From a virus, in the IMG/VR virus record IMGVR_UViG_3300032202_000036, positions 1 through 29,159 of that record: a DNA stretch of 29,159 bases; one strand, given 5' to 3'. The position numbers and the translations under genes were made by a program. Positions 1 through 5,717 of this stretch are shown in pieces. Numbering within the stretch: position 1 is the first letter of the stretch; the number at the start of each line of letters is the position of its first letter. The notes beneath the pieces are model-generated. The model searched no databases, was not told the origin of the DNA, and worked only from the letters and a program-made list of their open reading frames with translations.

Positions 1-201
1 ATGGTTGACAAAGCACCCAAAAAAAGCCCTAAAAAAATGGAGCCGCCTTTTGTGCAAGAACAAATAATAGTGTTTACTATTGAATATTCTGTTTCTCCAC
101 AAGATGTGGCTGGCATTGGTGAAGTTATTGATAAAATGTGCGAAACGGGATCAGGCGATATTGTTGATGTCCGAATTGAAACCAGACAGGTTTTCGCATG
201 A
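1..201 (+). CDS. Small hypothetical phage protein (start may lie upstream)
   Basis: A 66-residue protein that begins on the first base of the window, so the true start could lie further upstream. The N-terminus is very lysine- and proline-rich (residues 4-14), followed by a mixed beta/alpha stretch (IIVFTIEYSV, then VAGIGEVIDKM) that looks like a small folded domain. I do not recognise a family. Its stop overlaps a possible downstream start in an ATGA arrangement at 198-201, typical of the coupled early operon. No function can be assigned. Confidence 0.6.
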   Translation: MVDKAPKKSPKKMEPPFVQEQIIVFTIEYSVSPQDVAGIGEVIDKMCETGSGDIVDVRIETRQVFA

Positions 202-254
202 CCCTCCGCCGCACAGAAATAATCGAATGGGCCACGACGCCAGATGCAGATTAA
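198..254 (+). CDS. Possible 18-residue mini-ORF linking two early genes
   Basis: An ATG at 198 overlaps the preceding stop (ATGA), and the frame runs 18 codons (MTLRRTEIIEWATTPDAD) to TAA at 252-254, 11 nt inside the next gene. It could be a coupling peptide, the remnant of a longer gene, or chance. Only its position supports it. It would fill the 42-nt gap between its neighbours, which otherwise holds nothing recognisable. Confidence 0.25.
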   Translation: MTLRRTEIIEWATTPDAD

Positions 255-501
255 ACATAACGAAATTTTTAGAATCTATACTACGCCAAAGCAATTAAGG
301 AAGATTGCTGACCAATTGGAAGTGTTGTGGGATCAAACAGAAAAAGAATTAAAACATTTCCCGCAAGCCGATGTTGGTGAAGTGACAGTATGGTTTGATA
401 AGACATTAGGCTATAATGAGGGACTGCAATTTGAATTTTATGTAAGCTGTCAAGATAAGCTGACAGAATATTTAGCAGAGCAAACGGAGGATAACGAGTA
501 A
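244..501 (+). CDS. Hypothetical early phage protein, 85 aa
   Basis: An acidic 85-residue protein with no signal peptide or membrane segment. Residues 13-37 (KQLRKIADQLEVLWDQ onward) look like an amphipathic helix, followed by strand-like segments (GEVTVWFD, LQFEFYVSCQ) and a charged C-terminus. No family recognised. Its TAA stop (499-501) directly abuts the first helix of the structured non-coding region, so the RNA may share its transcript. Confidence 0.65.
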   Translation: MQIKHNEIFRIYTTPKQLRKIADQLEVLWDQTEKELKHFPQADVGEVTVWFDKTLGYNEGLQFEFYVSCQDKLTEYLAEQTEDNE

Positions 502-940
502 TGGGCAGGGGTTGTTGGTCACTTACGTCGGCAGTTAAACGCGCCGTGGGCATAAAGCCAACAACCCCATGCCCACCAGAGCATAGGCACGGTAGGGTTG
601 AGTCACCCATGACGACCGTGGACCAGGGCCAATGCCTGCGTTGAGAGAGCGGCATGTTTAGATGTACGTAGCCTCTCAATCCATTGAGCCGATAAGCAAG
701 TGGGGGCAGCCGGGAGAGACCGGCACCAGTTATGGCAAGTCGTGGAGGTGCGTTGTGTTTGTACAGGTAGGGACGTAACCGAGGTGTTTTGTTGAGGTTG
801 TGTTGGATGGTGCGGGCCGATGAGCAAAGTTACATGTACTTTTGCAAGGCGGACGGATATAAAACACTGTGACAAAATGTCGAAATCGGTATGTTGCTAG
901 ATCGGGTTGCTAGTGCCCGGCCACCTCCACTGACTTGCCG
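502..940 (+). ncRNA. Candidate large structured RNA of about 440 nt
   Basis: No convincing coding frame exists here. By hand count 541-960 is about 54% GC, against roughly 38-43% in sampled flanking lines. Helices appear in succession. P1: 502-518 with 558-575, 17 bp, one bulge (A569), inner hairpin 529-532/543-546. P2: 577-587 with 629-638, then 588-593/615-620 and 595-598/605-608. P3: 641-647/673-679, 7 bp. P4: 709-713/720-724. P5: a long-range helix, 734-750 with 922-939, 17 bp, one bulge (U931), closing about 170 nt that hold 784-790/861-867, 824-830/838-845, 871-874/878-881 and 903-906/916-919. Size, complexity and a phage early-region setting recall the GOLLD and ROOL RNA classes, but I cannot match it to either. 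It lacks recognisable group I intron core, tRNA, tmRNA or RNase P signatures. The strand is taken from its neighbours. Ends are approximate; no U-tract follows, so it may be processed from the operon transcript. Confidence 0.75.
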
Positions 941-959
941 CCAATATGGGGAATGATAG

Positions 960-1109
960 ATGAGTGAAGAACTTAAGCCTTGTCCAGTTTGTGGTTGGAA
1001 ACTGGAATATGATGAAAAGGACGGTGAAGATGATTATGGACAATTTGAAGTAGAGATAGAATATTGTCCTAATTGTGGTTATACAGAAGAATCAGGCGGA
1101 AGATGCTGA
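960..1109 (+). CDS. Lar-like zinc-ribbon mini-protein, 49 aa
   Basis: A short gene starting at ATG 960 with a GGGGAA SD-like stretch at 948-953. The protein has two CxxC knuckles, C8-P-V-C11 and C36-P-N-C39, with 24 residues between them, many acidic. This is the layout of the Lar (restriction alleviation) and related phage zinc-ribbon families, although the usual C-terminal W-N-x-R tail is missing and the protein stops at Cys49. It follows the structured RNA by about 20 nt. A role in dodging host restriction is the family suggestion only. It may simply be a truncated Lar-like fold. Confidence 0.7.
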   Translation: MSEELKPCPVCGWKLEYDEKDGEDDYGQFEVEIEYCPNCGYTEESGGRC

Positions 1110-1121
1110 GGAACCCAAACC

Positions 1122-1337
1122 ATGATCCATGATGCCGATCATGTACCAATATATGAAGAACGGGACATTGTTGCACAAGGCGAAGTTTATTTAGCACATG
1201 TGCAGAGAATGACAGATTATGGATTACATTCTAAATCTGCTATTGCAGCAGAGTTGGCACATAGGGATATTATTATCATGGAACTGAGAGAAAAACTTAA
1301 TCAATTAGCAAAAGGACTAATGGCGAGGACATCATGA
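1122..1337 (+). CDS. Hypothetical early phage protein, 71 aa
   Basis: A 71-residue protein beginning MIHDADHVPIY, largely helical by appearance: residues 21-48 form one long run and residues 50-66 (IIIMELREKLNQLAKGL) look like a coiled-coil helix. No known family. Its first five residues, and about 16 nt around its start, are nearly identical to those of the next gene. The stop overlaps the next ATG (ATGA at 1334-1337), so translation is probably coupled. Confidence 0.65.
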   Translation: MIHDADHVPIYEERDIVAQGEVYLAHVQRMTDYGLHSKSAIAAELAHRDIIIMELREKLNQLAKGLMARTS

Positions 1338-1540
1338 TCCATGACGCCATAGTGCCGGTGACGTGTGATAATGAGCAATGTGAACATGAGCAGGTATTAA
1401 TCTCATTGCCATTTATATTCGGTGAAGTTGATATTGCTGGTGTAGAACTTCATTTAGGTGATGAAGATGGATGGCACACGAAAAACGGCAAACACTATTG
1501 TAGCGAACAATGCGCGAGTGAGGCGGAAGATGCTAAATGA
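1334..1540 (+). CDS. Putative zinc-binding mini-protein, 68 aa
   Basis: A 68-residue protein with two cysteine pairs, C11-x4-C16 near the N-terminus and C56-x3-C60 near the C-terminus, the second in the context HYCSEQC. This resembles short treble-clef or MYM/YHS-type zinc modules (inference; no family confirmed). The central part is hydrophobic and acidic. It starts inside the stop of the upstream gene (ATGA) and begins with the same MIHDA residues. Confidence 0.65.
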   Translation: MIHDAIVPVTCDNEQCEHEQVLISLPFIFGEVDIAGVELHLGDEDGWHTKNGKHYCSEQCASEAEDAK

Positions 1541-1748
1541 ATATACAGAAGGCGACTCAAGAGAAAATAAACATGCTATTGCATGTAGAAAAAATGTTTG
1601 TGAAATGAGGTGCCAATGTTGGTGTCATGGAATTACAAGACATGAGAACGGTGATTTGCGTGATGATGCATACTATACACTTATTAGCATGGGATATGGT
1701 TATGCTTTAGCAAGAGAGAAAAAAGAGGCAGAAAATGGAAACTCTTAA
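1530..1748 (+). CDS. Cys-rich hypothetical protein, 72 aa
   Basis: I chose ATG 1530 because GAGGCGG lies just upstream and the overlap with the preceding gene is then only 11 nt; an earlier in-frame ATG at 1458 would overlap by 83 nt. The 72-residue product has a dense metal-binding-like cluster, C19, C24, C28, C30, C32 and H33, followed by a helical C-terminus. No family recognised. It is one of several small Cys-rich proteins in this block. Confidence 0.6.
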   Translation: MLNEYTEGDSRENKHAIACRKNVCEMRCQCWCHGITRHENGDLRDDAYYTLISMGYGYALAREKKEAENGNS

Positions 1749-1971
1749 AATGACCAAAAAAGAGCAAGCGCTCTTAGATTCATTGGATGAGTTTATTAAT
1801 CGGTGGAAGGAATTAAAGACTACCGAAAAGCCACCAGAGATCCCATTGTATCGTTTCCAGGCCGCGCTTTTTAATTCGATTTGTGAGAAAATAGACCAAG
1901 GGATGGAAGCAGGAAATGTGGGGCATAAAAATAAAACCTACAAAGGCGTGCCGATCAGGTGTCAGTATTGA
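1735..1971 (+). CDS. Hypothetical early phage protein, 78 aa
   Basis: A 78-residue protein overlapping the upstream gene by 14 nt; an internal ATG at 1750 is an alternative start. The N-terminal half (EQALLDSLDEFINRWKEL) looks like a single amphipathic helix, and a second helix follows at about residues 42-60. No motif allows a function. Its stop at 1969-1971 lies one base before the preferred start of the RuvC-like gene, suggesting coupling. Confidence 0.6.
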   Translation: METLKMTKKEQALLDSLDEFINRWKELKTTEKPPEIPLYRFQAALFNSICEKIDQGMEAGNVGHKNKTYKGVPIRCQY

Positions 1972-1972
1972 T

Positions 1973-2482
1973 ATGCCTATAATTATCGGAATAGATCCAG
2001 GGATTACCGGAGCAATTGCTAGAATCAGCAATTCATCTTCTATACAAGTTGAAGATATGCCTATTATGGCAAAAGGCAAAGGCAGCTCAAAAGTCAAAAA
2101 TCAAGTTAATGCCGCTGCATTATATGATTTATTGAAAGGGTGGGCTGGACTTAGTGGAGTGGTTTATTGTGAGCGTGTTTCCGCTATGCCAGGGCAAGGT
2201 GTTGCGAGTATGTTTAGTATGGGTGATAGCTTCGGTGTGATTCGTGGTGTTTGTGCGTCTATAGGAATACCAATAGTATTTATAACACCACCACAATGGA
2301 AAAAATATTTTGGTCTTGGAAAAGATAAAGAAATCTGCCGGGCAAAGGCAATAGAAATATTCCCATATATTCCACTTGGAAAGAAAAAAGATCATAATAA
2401 GGCAGAAGCATTATTGATAGCGAAATATGGTTTTGATGCAGAACGGGCTATGAATGAGAAAATGCGTAAACGTGGATCATGA
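1973..2482 (+). CDS. RuvC-like Holliday junction resolvase
   Basis: A 169-residue RNase H-fold nuclease expected to cut four-way junctions during phage recombination or before packaging. The N-terminus carries the RuvC signature GIDPG with D8. The second acidic residue is E67 in YCERV, followed by a RuvC-like segment (FSMGDSFGVIRGV). The C-terminal acidic motif is D140-H-N-K-A-E145 before ALLIA, the form with Glu at the last position; E. coli RuvC uses D7, E66, D138 and D141. ATG 1973 places GIDPG at the usual distance from the N-terminus; an upstream ATG at 1916 would add 19 unlikely residues. The family assignment is firm, the exact substrate is inferred. Confidence 0.88.
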   Translation: MPIIIGIDPGITGAIARISNSSSIQVEDMPIMAKGKGSSKVKNQVNAAALYDLLKGWAGLSGVVYCERVSAMPGQGVASMFSMGDSFGVIRGVCASIGIPIVFITPPQWKKYFGLGKDKEICRAKAIEIFPYIPLGKKKDHNKAEALLIAKYGFDAERAMNEKMRKRGS

Positions 2483-2507
2483 TGGGATTACTAGAGAGGG
2501 CGATGGA

Positions 2508-2798
2508 ATGAAAGAAATAAACTTACATGCCGCACTATGGGCCATGTTCTTTCTGGCTTCCTGGACATTCTGGCTTGTTTATCACAATTCCAAGGTATCT
2601 GAATATGTGCTTTCCTTGGAACGAAACAATAGCGCACAAAGAGCCATTGAATCTTGTCTTGATAGAGGCTTCCTATTTCATGCATATCCAGATCGTTTCG
2701 GAATGATGAATGTGGTATGTAAGGTCAAAGACCCGCCGCCTATCTTCGCCACCTACAAGGAATACAAACGCTATATGCGAGCTGTGGGGGGTGGGTGA
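2508..2798 (+). CDS. Small single-span membrane protein, 96 aa
   Basis: A 96-residue protein with one N-terminal hydrophobic segment (roughly residues 5-26, HAALWAMFFLASWTFWLVYH) followed by a charged soluble part with cysteines and a K/Y-rich C-terminus. ATG 2508 was chosen because it follows a GAGAGGG SD stretch; an in-frame ATG at 2454 would extend deep into the resolvase gene. The likely topology is a short N-in anchor with the bulk outside the cytoplasm, or a signal anchor. No family recognised. Confidence 0.62.
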   Translation: MKEINLHAALWAMFFLASWTFWLVYHNSKVSEYVLSLERNNSAQRAIESCLDRGFLFHAYPDRFGMMNVVCKVKDPPPIFATYKEYKRYMRAVGGG

Positions 2799-2799
2799 T

Positions 2800-3018
2800 A
2801 TGGGTGAATTAGTTATTTCAGTAACTATTAAGCCTTGTCCATTCTGCGGTGGCGAGGATATTGAAAGACAAATTGTTGATATGAGAGACAGAGAGGGAGT
2901 ACCAATTTGTATGTCATGTCCGTCATGTGGTGCAAGCGGTCCGTGGAGTTATGCAGATCATGAAGACCACATAGAAACAGCAATTGACGATTGGAATACC
3001 AGGATTGATGCAGACTGA
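2800..3018 (+). CDS. Lar family restriction-alleviation-like protein
   Basis: A 72-residue protein with the full Lar layout: K-P-C13-P-F-C16-G-G, then C40-P-S-C43-G-A-S-G-P-W, then an acidic helix ending in A-x3-W-N-x-R. In Rac prophage, Lar modulates type I restriction-modification; most phage homologues are untested. The start at 2800 follows the previous stop (2796-2798) by one base and has GGGGGTGGG upstream. It is the second Lar-like gene in the block and the better match. Confidence 0.82.
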   Translation: MGELVISVTIKPCPFCGGEDIERQIVDMRDREGVPICMSCPSCGASGPWSYADHEDHIETAIDDWNTRIDAD

Positions 3019-3045
3019 ATTTAACACCACAGACAGGCGAGGGAT

Positions 3046-3378
3046 ATGAACTTTCAGGAACTTGAAGAAAAGGTAGAGCGGGCGCTCCCATTTCTTCGGG
3101 ACACGGATGAAGAACACGCCAAGGCTAAAGCCAGAGTTAAAGGGCTGGAACGCAAGGAAAAGACGATTAAGGCTGTTAAGTTTCTGGACGCGCATGGTTC
3201 AAGTGTGGCGGAAAAGGAGGCTGTTGTTCATGCATCAAATGAATACAAACAATGGACAGAGGATTATGAAAATGCGGTCTATGATGAGCAGATCCTTGCG
3301 AACAAACGTAAGCGGGCAGAACTGACAATCGAGGTCTGGCGTTCTGTGAATGCATCATATAAACGGAGTAACTTATAG
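3046..3378 (+). CDS. Conserved-type phage early protein, helical, 110 aa
   Basis: A 110-residue, highly charged and almost wholly helical protein. An SD-like GGCGAGGG precedes the ATG. The pattern of a long N-terminal helix (LRDTDEEHAKAKARVKGLERKEKTIKAVKFL), a short glycine turn near residue 51, then a second long helix rich in Y, W, K and R resembles a protein commonly found in phage recombination or replication modules, whose function I do not know. No catalytic motif is visible. Confidence 0.65.
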   Translation: MNFQELEEKVERALPFLRDTDEEHAKAKARVKGLERKEKTIKAVKFLDAHGSSVAEKEAVVHASNEYKQWTEDYENAVYDEQILANKRKRAELTIEVWRSVNASYKRSNL

Positions 3379-3397
3379 CGAGCGGCGGGGGTGTGAT

Positions 3398-3655
3398 ATG
3401 AAAGATCAAGTAAAACTCAATGTCGTACAGAATGACTCAATTACTATTGAAGTATTAGCGGAAAGCATTAAATCTATTTCAGACGGAATTAATAAACTGA
3501 AGGGTGGGTCATTAAATGAAAAGGCATTGATCTTATTGATTCAACATGCCGCACCGAAAATCGGTAGTAAATATCAGAAGCGGTCTTTGAGTGCTAGAGA
3601 GATTAAAGCCGTTTTATCTGGACTTGAGTCATTAAAAGAACAGTATCTTAAATGA
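3398..3655 (+). CDS. Hypothetical early phage protein, 85 aa
   Basis: ATG 3398 follows a strong purine run (GGCGGGGG at 3383-3390); an in-frame ATG at 3350 would lie inside the upstream gene. The 85-residue product has a beta-rich N-terminus and a helical C-terminus with a short basic stretch (YQKRSLSAREIKAVLSGL). No known family. The stop overlaps the HNH gene start (ATGA at 3652-3655). Confidence 0.62.
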   Translation: MKDQVKLNVVQNDSITIEVLAESIKSISDGINKLKGGSLNEKALILLIQHAAPKIGSKYQKRSLSAREIKAVLSGLESLKEQYLK

Positions 3656-4011
3656 ACCTCCAAAAACAAACCCGCTGGACCAATGAGAAATATATCAAAT
3701 GGTTATGCCAGCAAAACTGTGTTATCTGCGGCGAGCCAGGACATGACAATAACCAGATCGTGCCACATCATATCAAGGGTATAGGCCATTTCAGCGGGAC
3801 AGCATTAAAGGCCGGGGATAATTGGGCGATGCCGATGCATGTTAAATGCCATGATCATTTCCATAATGAGGCATTAAAAAATGGTACGATGGTTATATAT
3901 TATCCATTAGGTCAATATGACAGAATTGTAACTATTGACGAGCAACTAGAATGGGTCGCCAGAACATTGGCTAAAGCGGTTGAGGAAGGGGTATTGAAGG
4001 TTGGCATTTAG
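3652..4011 (+). CDS. HNH-type nuclease (DUF968/Ref-like)
   Basis: A 119-residue protein with a zinc-finger HNH layout: C23-V-I-C26, then V-P-H39-H40-I-K-G, a GT-x-L-K-A-x-D-N-W turn, and V-K-C66-H67-D-H-F-H71. The His pair and the C-terminal Cys/His cluster fit the DUF968 and P1 Ref-like group of recombination-associated HNH nucleases often found in phage early regions. A C-terminal helix follows (EQLEWVARTLAKAVEE). It likely nicks or cuts DNA during recombination, but substrate and partner are unknown. Translation is coupled to the gene upstream. Confidence 0.8.
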   Translation: MNLQKQTRWTNEKYIKWLCQQNCVICGEPGHDNNQIVPHHIKGIGHFSGTALKAGDNWAMPMHVKCHDHFHNEALKNGTMVIYYPLGQYDRIVTIDEQLEWVARTLAKAVEEGVLKVGI

Positions 4012-4189
4012 GTGGTGGGAATATAAAAACACTGTTGAGACATTGGCAAGGCACAGAGCGGAGGATGAGGGTTGTTACGTATGTCAACTGAGCAAGCGGA
4101 AGAAAACCGGCAAATGGCATTGTCTGTTAAAGATCAATGGGTATCCTTATCACACAAAGCAATCTTGTGAGGAGTGGCGGCGGAGATGA
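4001..4189 (+). CDS. Small Cys/Trp-rich hypothetical protein, TTG start
   Basis: A 62-residue basic protein starting at TTG 4001, with GAGGAAGGGG upstream at 3982-3991; no ATG occurs in this frame. Possible zinc ligands are C25-Y-V-C28, H40, C41, H51 and C56, and tryptophans cluster at both ends. It overlaps the HNH gene by 11 nt, and its TGA overlaps the ATG of the next gene. The fold is unknown; a small nucleic-acid-binding zinc protein is a guess. Confidence 0.55.
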   Translation: MAFRWWEYKNTVETLARHRAEDEGCYVCQLSKRKKTGKWHCLLKINGYPYHTKQSCEEWRRR

Positions 4190-4599
4190 ATATATTTAAG
4201 CGATTCATGTATAATAGGCAGTTAGAGCAGGATTTGCAGGAAGCAAAAAGGAAAATATCAGACGTTGAGATTGAGCGTGATAAATGGTTTCAAAAATATG
4301 ATGAAGAAAAACAGCAAAAATGGGATATTAAAAGGGAGAGCGACAAACTTGCTAAAATAGTCAGAAAACAAGCTGAGGCTGATGAGGTATTTGCATCGCT
4401 GCGAATTGTGTTTAATCGGCTTACTGACAAACCAGTAGAAAGCGATAAACAATGGCTTGAAATGAAAGCTGACGCACAAGCGAGACTCAGGCAAGTTTCC
4501 GCACTTCGAGCGCAAAGCATATTATCTCAATCAGCATTTGATTATGGCCAAGGATTGGGATCATTAGGCAACACGTTAGGGCTAGGGCGCGTTTTTTGA
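4186..4599 (+). CDS. Coiled-coil hypothetical protein, 137 aa
   Basis: ATG 4186 overlaps the preceding stop (ATGA) and is preferred over an in-frame GTG at 4174. Residues 10 to about 65 form a long, strongly charged coiled coil (LEQDLQEAKRKISDVEIERD onward). A second helical region (about 90-115) and a flexible Gly/Ser/Leu-rich tail ending GLGSLGNTLGLGRVF follow. No family recognised. It is the last gene before the antiterminator, whose TTG start overlaps this stop. Confidence 0.62.
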   Translation: MNIFKRFMYNRQLEQDLQEAKRKISDVEIERDKWFQKYDEEKQQKWDIKRESDKLAKIVRKQAEADEVFASLRIVFNRLTDKPVESDKQWLEMKADAQARLRQVSALRAQSILSQSAFDYGQGLGSLGNTLGLGRVF

Positions 4600-5078
4600 C
4601 TCCCATTCGTCAGCTATTAGAGTCCTGGGCCTGGTGGCGGCACACCAAATACTGGATACCATTGGGTTACGGGAAAACCATATTCGCCAGACTCATCGAC
4701 GGGATGCCGGGGACAAACTGTCCCTTATGCCGGACCAGCGGCAAATACCAAGGAAATACCTGCCCTCAATGCTCTGGATTAGGCCGAATCAAGCTTGATC
4801 CGAGCAGTACACGGACCAAGATCAATCCGGCCACCATCCGCAGCACCCACCAATCCGAGGAAAACCTGCTTTTCTACCAGATAGACCGGATAATCGCCCA
4901 ACAGCTCCCACGACAGCAGAAACGGGTCATTATGAGCGAATACGTATGGCATATCAGGGAACCCGACCAAAAACGCCGTGCGCAGCGTCTGAGGCTGACT
5001 CATGGGAATTTTAGAACTCTCTTATCTTTGGCTCATGAAAATATTGAACAGCGGTTGAGGGCCAATAGCCAAAACTAA
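4596..5078 (+). CDS. Q-like late-gene antitermination protein
   Basis: A 160-residue protein with a DnaJ-like zinc knuckle, C42-P-L-C45-x10-C56-P-Q-C59-x-G-x-G, followed by a basic linker and a helical C-terminus (about residues 90-155) that looks like a helix-turn-helix with a conserved tyrosine (SEYVWHI, then RAQRLRLTHGNFRTLLSLA). This is the architecture of phage Q antitermination proteins of the non-lambda zinc-finger type. Q proteins bind the late promoter region and modify paused RNA polymerase so that it reads through terminators. The position, last early gene directly before a promoter-terminator pair and the head genes, is exactly as expected. The start is TTG, overlapping the previous stop as TTGA. 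Confidence 0.8.
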   Translation: MTPIRQLLESWAWWRHTKYWIPLGYGKTIFARLIDGMPGTNCPLCRTSGKYQGNTCPQCSGLGRIKLDPSSTRTKINPATIRSTHQSEENLLFYQIDRIIAQQLPRQQKRVIMSEYVWHIREPDQKRRAQRLRLTHGNFRTLLSLAHENIEQRLRANSQN

Positions 5079-5176
5079 TCAGTTCACTCAGAACAATTAA
5101 TAAATTCAATGACCGTTTGTCGGCCAGCTAAAGATTCTTCTTGACTATCTATCGCTAACCGGTCGTCTTAAATTAT

Positions 5177-5205
5177 TTGATTTCTTTAACATTTTGTGGT
5201 ATAGA
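5177..5205 (+). promoter_or_regulatory. Candidate late promoter (PR'-like), sigma70 type
   Basis: The -35 element TTGATT (5177-5182) is separated by exactly 17 bp from TATAGA (5200-5205), which is preceded by TG at 5197-5198, giving an extended -10. The start would be near 5212. It lies in the only sizeable gap between the Q-like gene and the structural genes. A short hairpin is possible just after the start (5211-5215 with 5223-5227). A second -35-like TTGACT at 5141 has no matching -10. Confidence 0.6.
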
Positions 5206-5234
5206 ACAATAGACTCACGGGAAGTCTCCCAAAA

Positions 5235-5417
5235 ATGGCAGAGAAATCAAAGACTAAACGCATATTGAGACAAGTCGGCCATGAGCTAAAAGTCAACGAG
5301 CCCGCTGTGGTCAAAAAGACCCGAAGAAAAAAGGGGCAAATGGCTGCTGAAAAAGTAAGAAAAGCCGTTCTATTAGACAAGGCCCGCCGTCGGGGCGCTA
5401 GGATTAAAAAGAAGTAG
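5235..5417 (+). CDS. Small highly basic protein, 60 aa
   Basis: A 60-residue protein in which 23 residues are Lys or Arg, probably nucleic-acid binding. The first half (KTKRILRQVGHELKVNEP) and a C-terminal helix ending ARRRGARIKKK weakly recall small phage proteins of the DUF6496 type, but I cannot confirm this. It sits between the late promoter and the first terminator, so it would be transcribed even without antitermination. That would suit an early or constitutive role. Confidence 0.55.
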   Translation: MAEKSKTKRILRQVGHELKVNEPAVVKKTRRKKGQMAAEKVRKAVLLDKARRRGARIKKK

Positions 5418-5434
5418 TCATGGCACATTCTTTT

Positions 5435-5458
5435 ACAGGGCATACGCCCTGTTTTTTT
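5435..5458 (+). terminator. Intrinsic terminator (tR'-like)
   Basis: A perfect 7-bp stem (ACAGGGC 5435-5441 with GCCCTGT 5446-5452) with an ATAC loop is followed by a run of seven T (5452-5458). This is a textbook rho-independent terminator, located 18 nt after the small basic gene and before all packaging and head genes. Those genes therefore need read-through, which fits control by the Q-like protein. Confidence 0.85.
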
Positions 5459-5512
5459 GGACCAAACAATAGCCAAAAGCTATCAATCACATACAAATCA
5501 TAGGACATTGAT

Positions 5513-5695
5513 ATGGCAGGTAGTAGAAAGGTAGATACTCTAGCGCGATCAGGCAGTTTTGCAGATAGACTACGTCGCCGGCGTATGGCCATGGATGCAG
5601 GAGACCCAACAGGCGGTGCTGCCTTTCGTCCTAAAGTGGGCAAGAAGAAGAAAGCTAAAGCCAAAGTGAAAAAGAAAGTTATTAGAGCACGCTAA
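5513..5695 (+). CDS. Small basic protein upstream of terminase, 60 aa
   Basis: A 60-residue protein with 21 Lys/Arg, including an RLRRRR patch near residue 19 and a lysine-rich tail (GKKKKAKAKVKKK). It is probably disordered and nucleic-acid binding. It is the first gene after the terminator. I do not recognise a family; a DNA-packaging accessory or a minor virion protein are both possible. Confidence 0.55.
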   Translation: MAGSRKVDTLARSGSFADRLRRRRMAMDAGDPTGGAAFRPKVGKKKKAKAKVKKKVIRAR

Positions 5696-5717
5696 TGTAG
5701 TTCGATAAATATAGATT

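Noticed and set aside
460-495. Promoter for the structured RNA (CTGACA at 460)
   Set aside because: The nearest -10-like GATAAC is 24 bp away, too far for a sigma70 promoter. No promoter was called.
281-875. Minus-strand ORFs of 132 and 90 residues across the structured region
   Set aside because: Their products have low-complexity, shadow-like composition, overlap a good + gene or the helices, and have no SD. The pairing potential explains the sequence better.
502-940. Group I intron, tRNA, tmRNA or RNase P RNA
   Set aside because: I found no intron core elements, no T-loop GTTCGA-type motif and no RNase P or tmRNA signature. The flanking genes also do not read as two exons.
1458-1529. Longer start for the Cys-rich 72-aa gene
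   Set aside because: It would lie wholly inside the previous coding region with no SD, while ATG 1530 has GAGGCGG upstream.
1916-1972. Longer start for the RuvC-like gene
   Set aside because: The extra 19 residues precede the GIDPG motif, which normally sits at the N-terminus, and they lie inside the upstream gene.
5111-5125. GACCG...CGGCC stem after the Q-like gene as a terminator
   Set aside because: The stem is only a few base pairs and no T-run follows.
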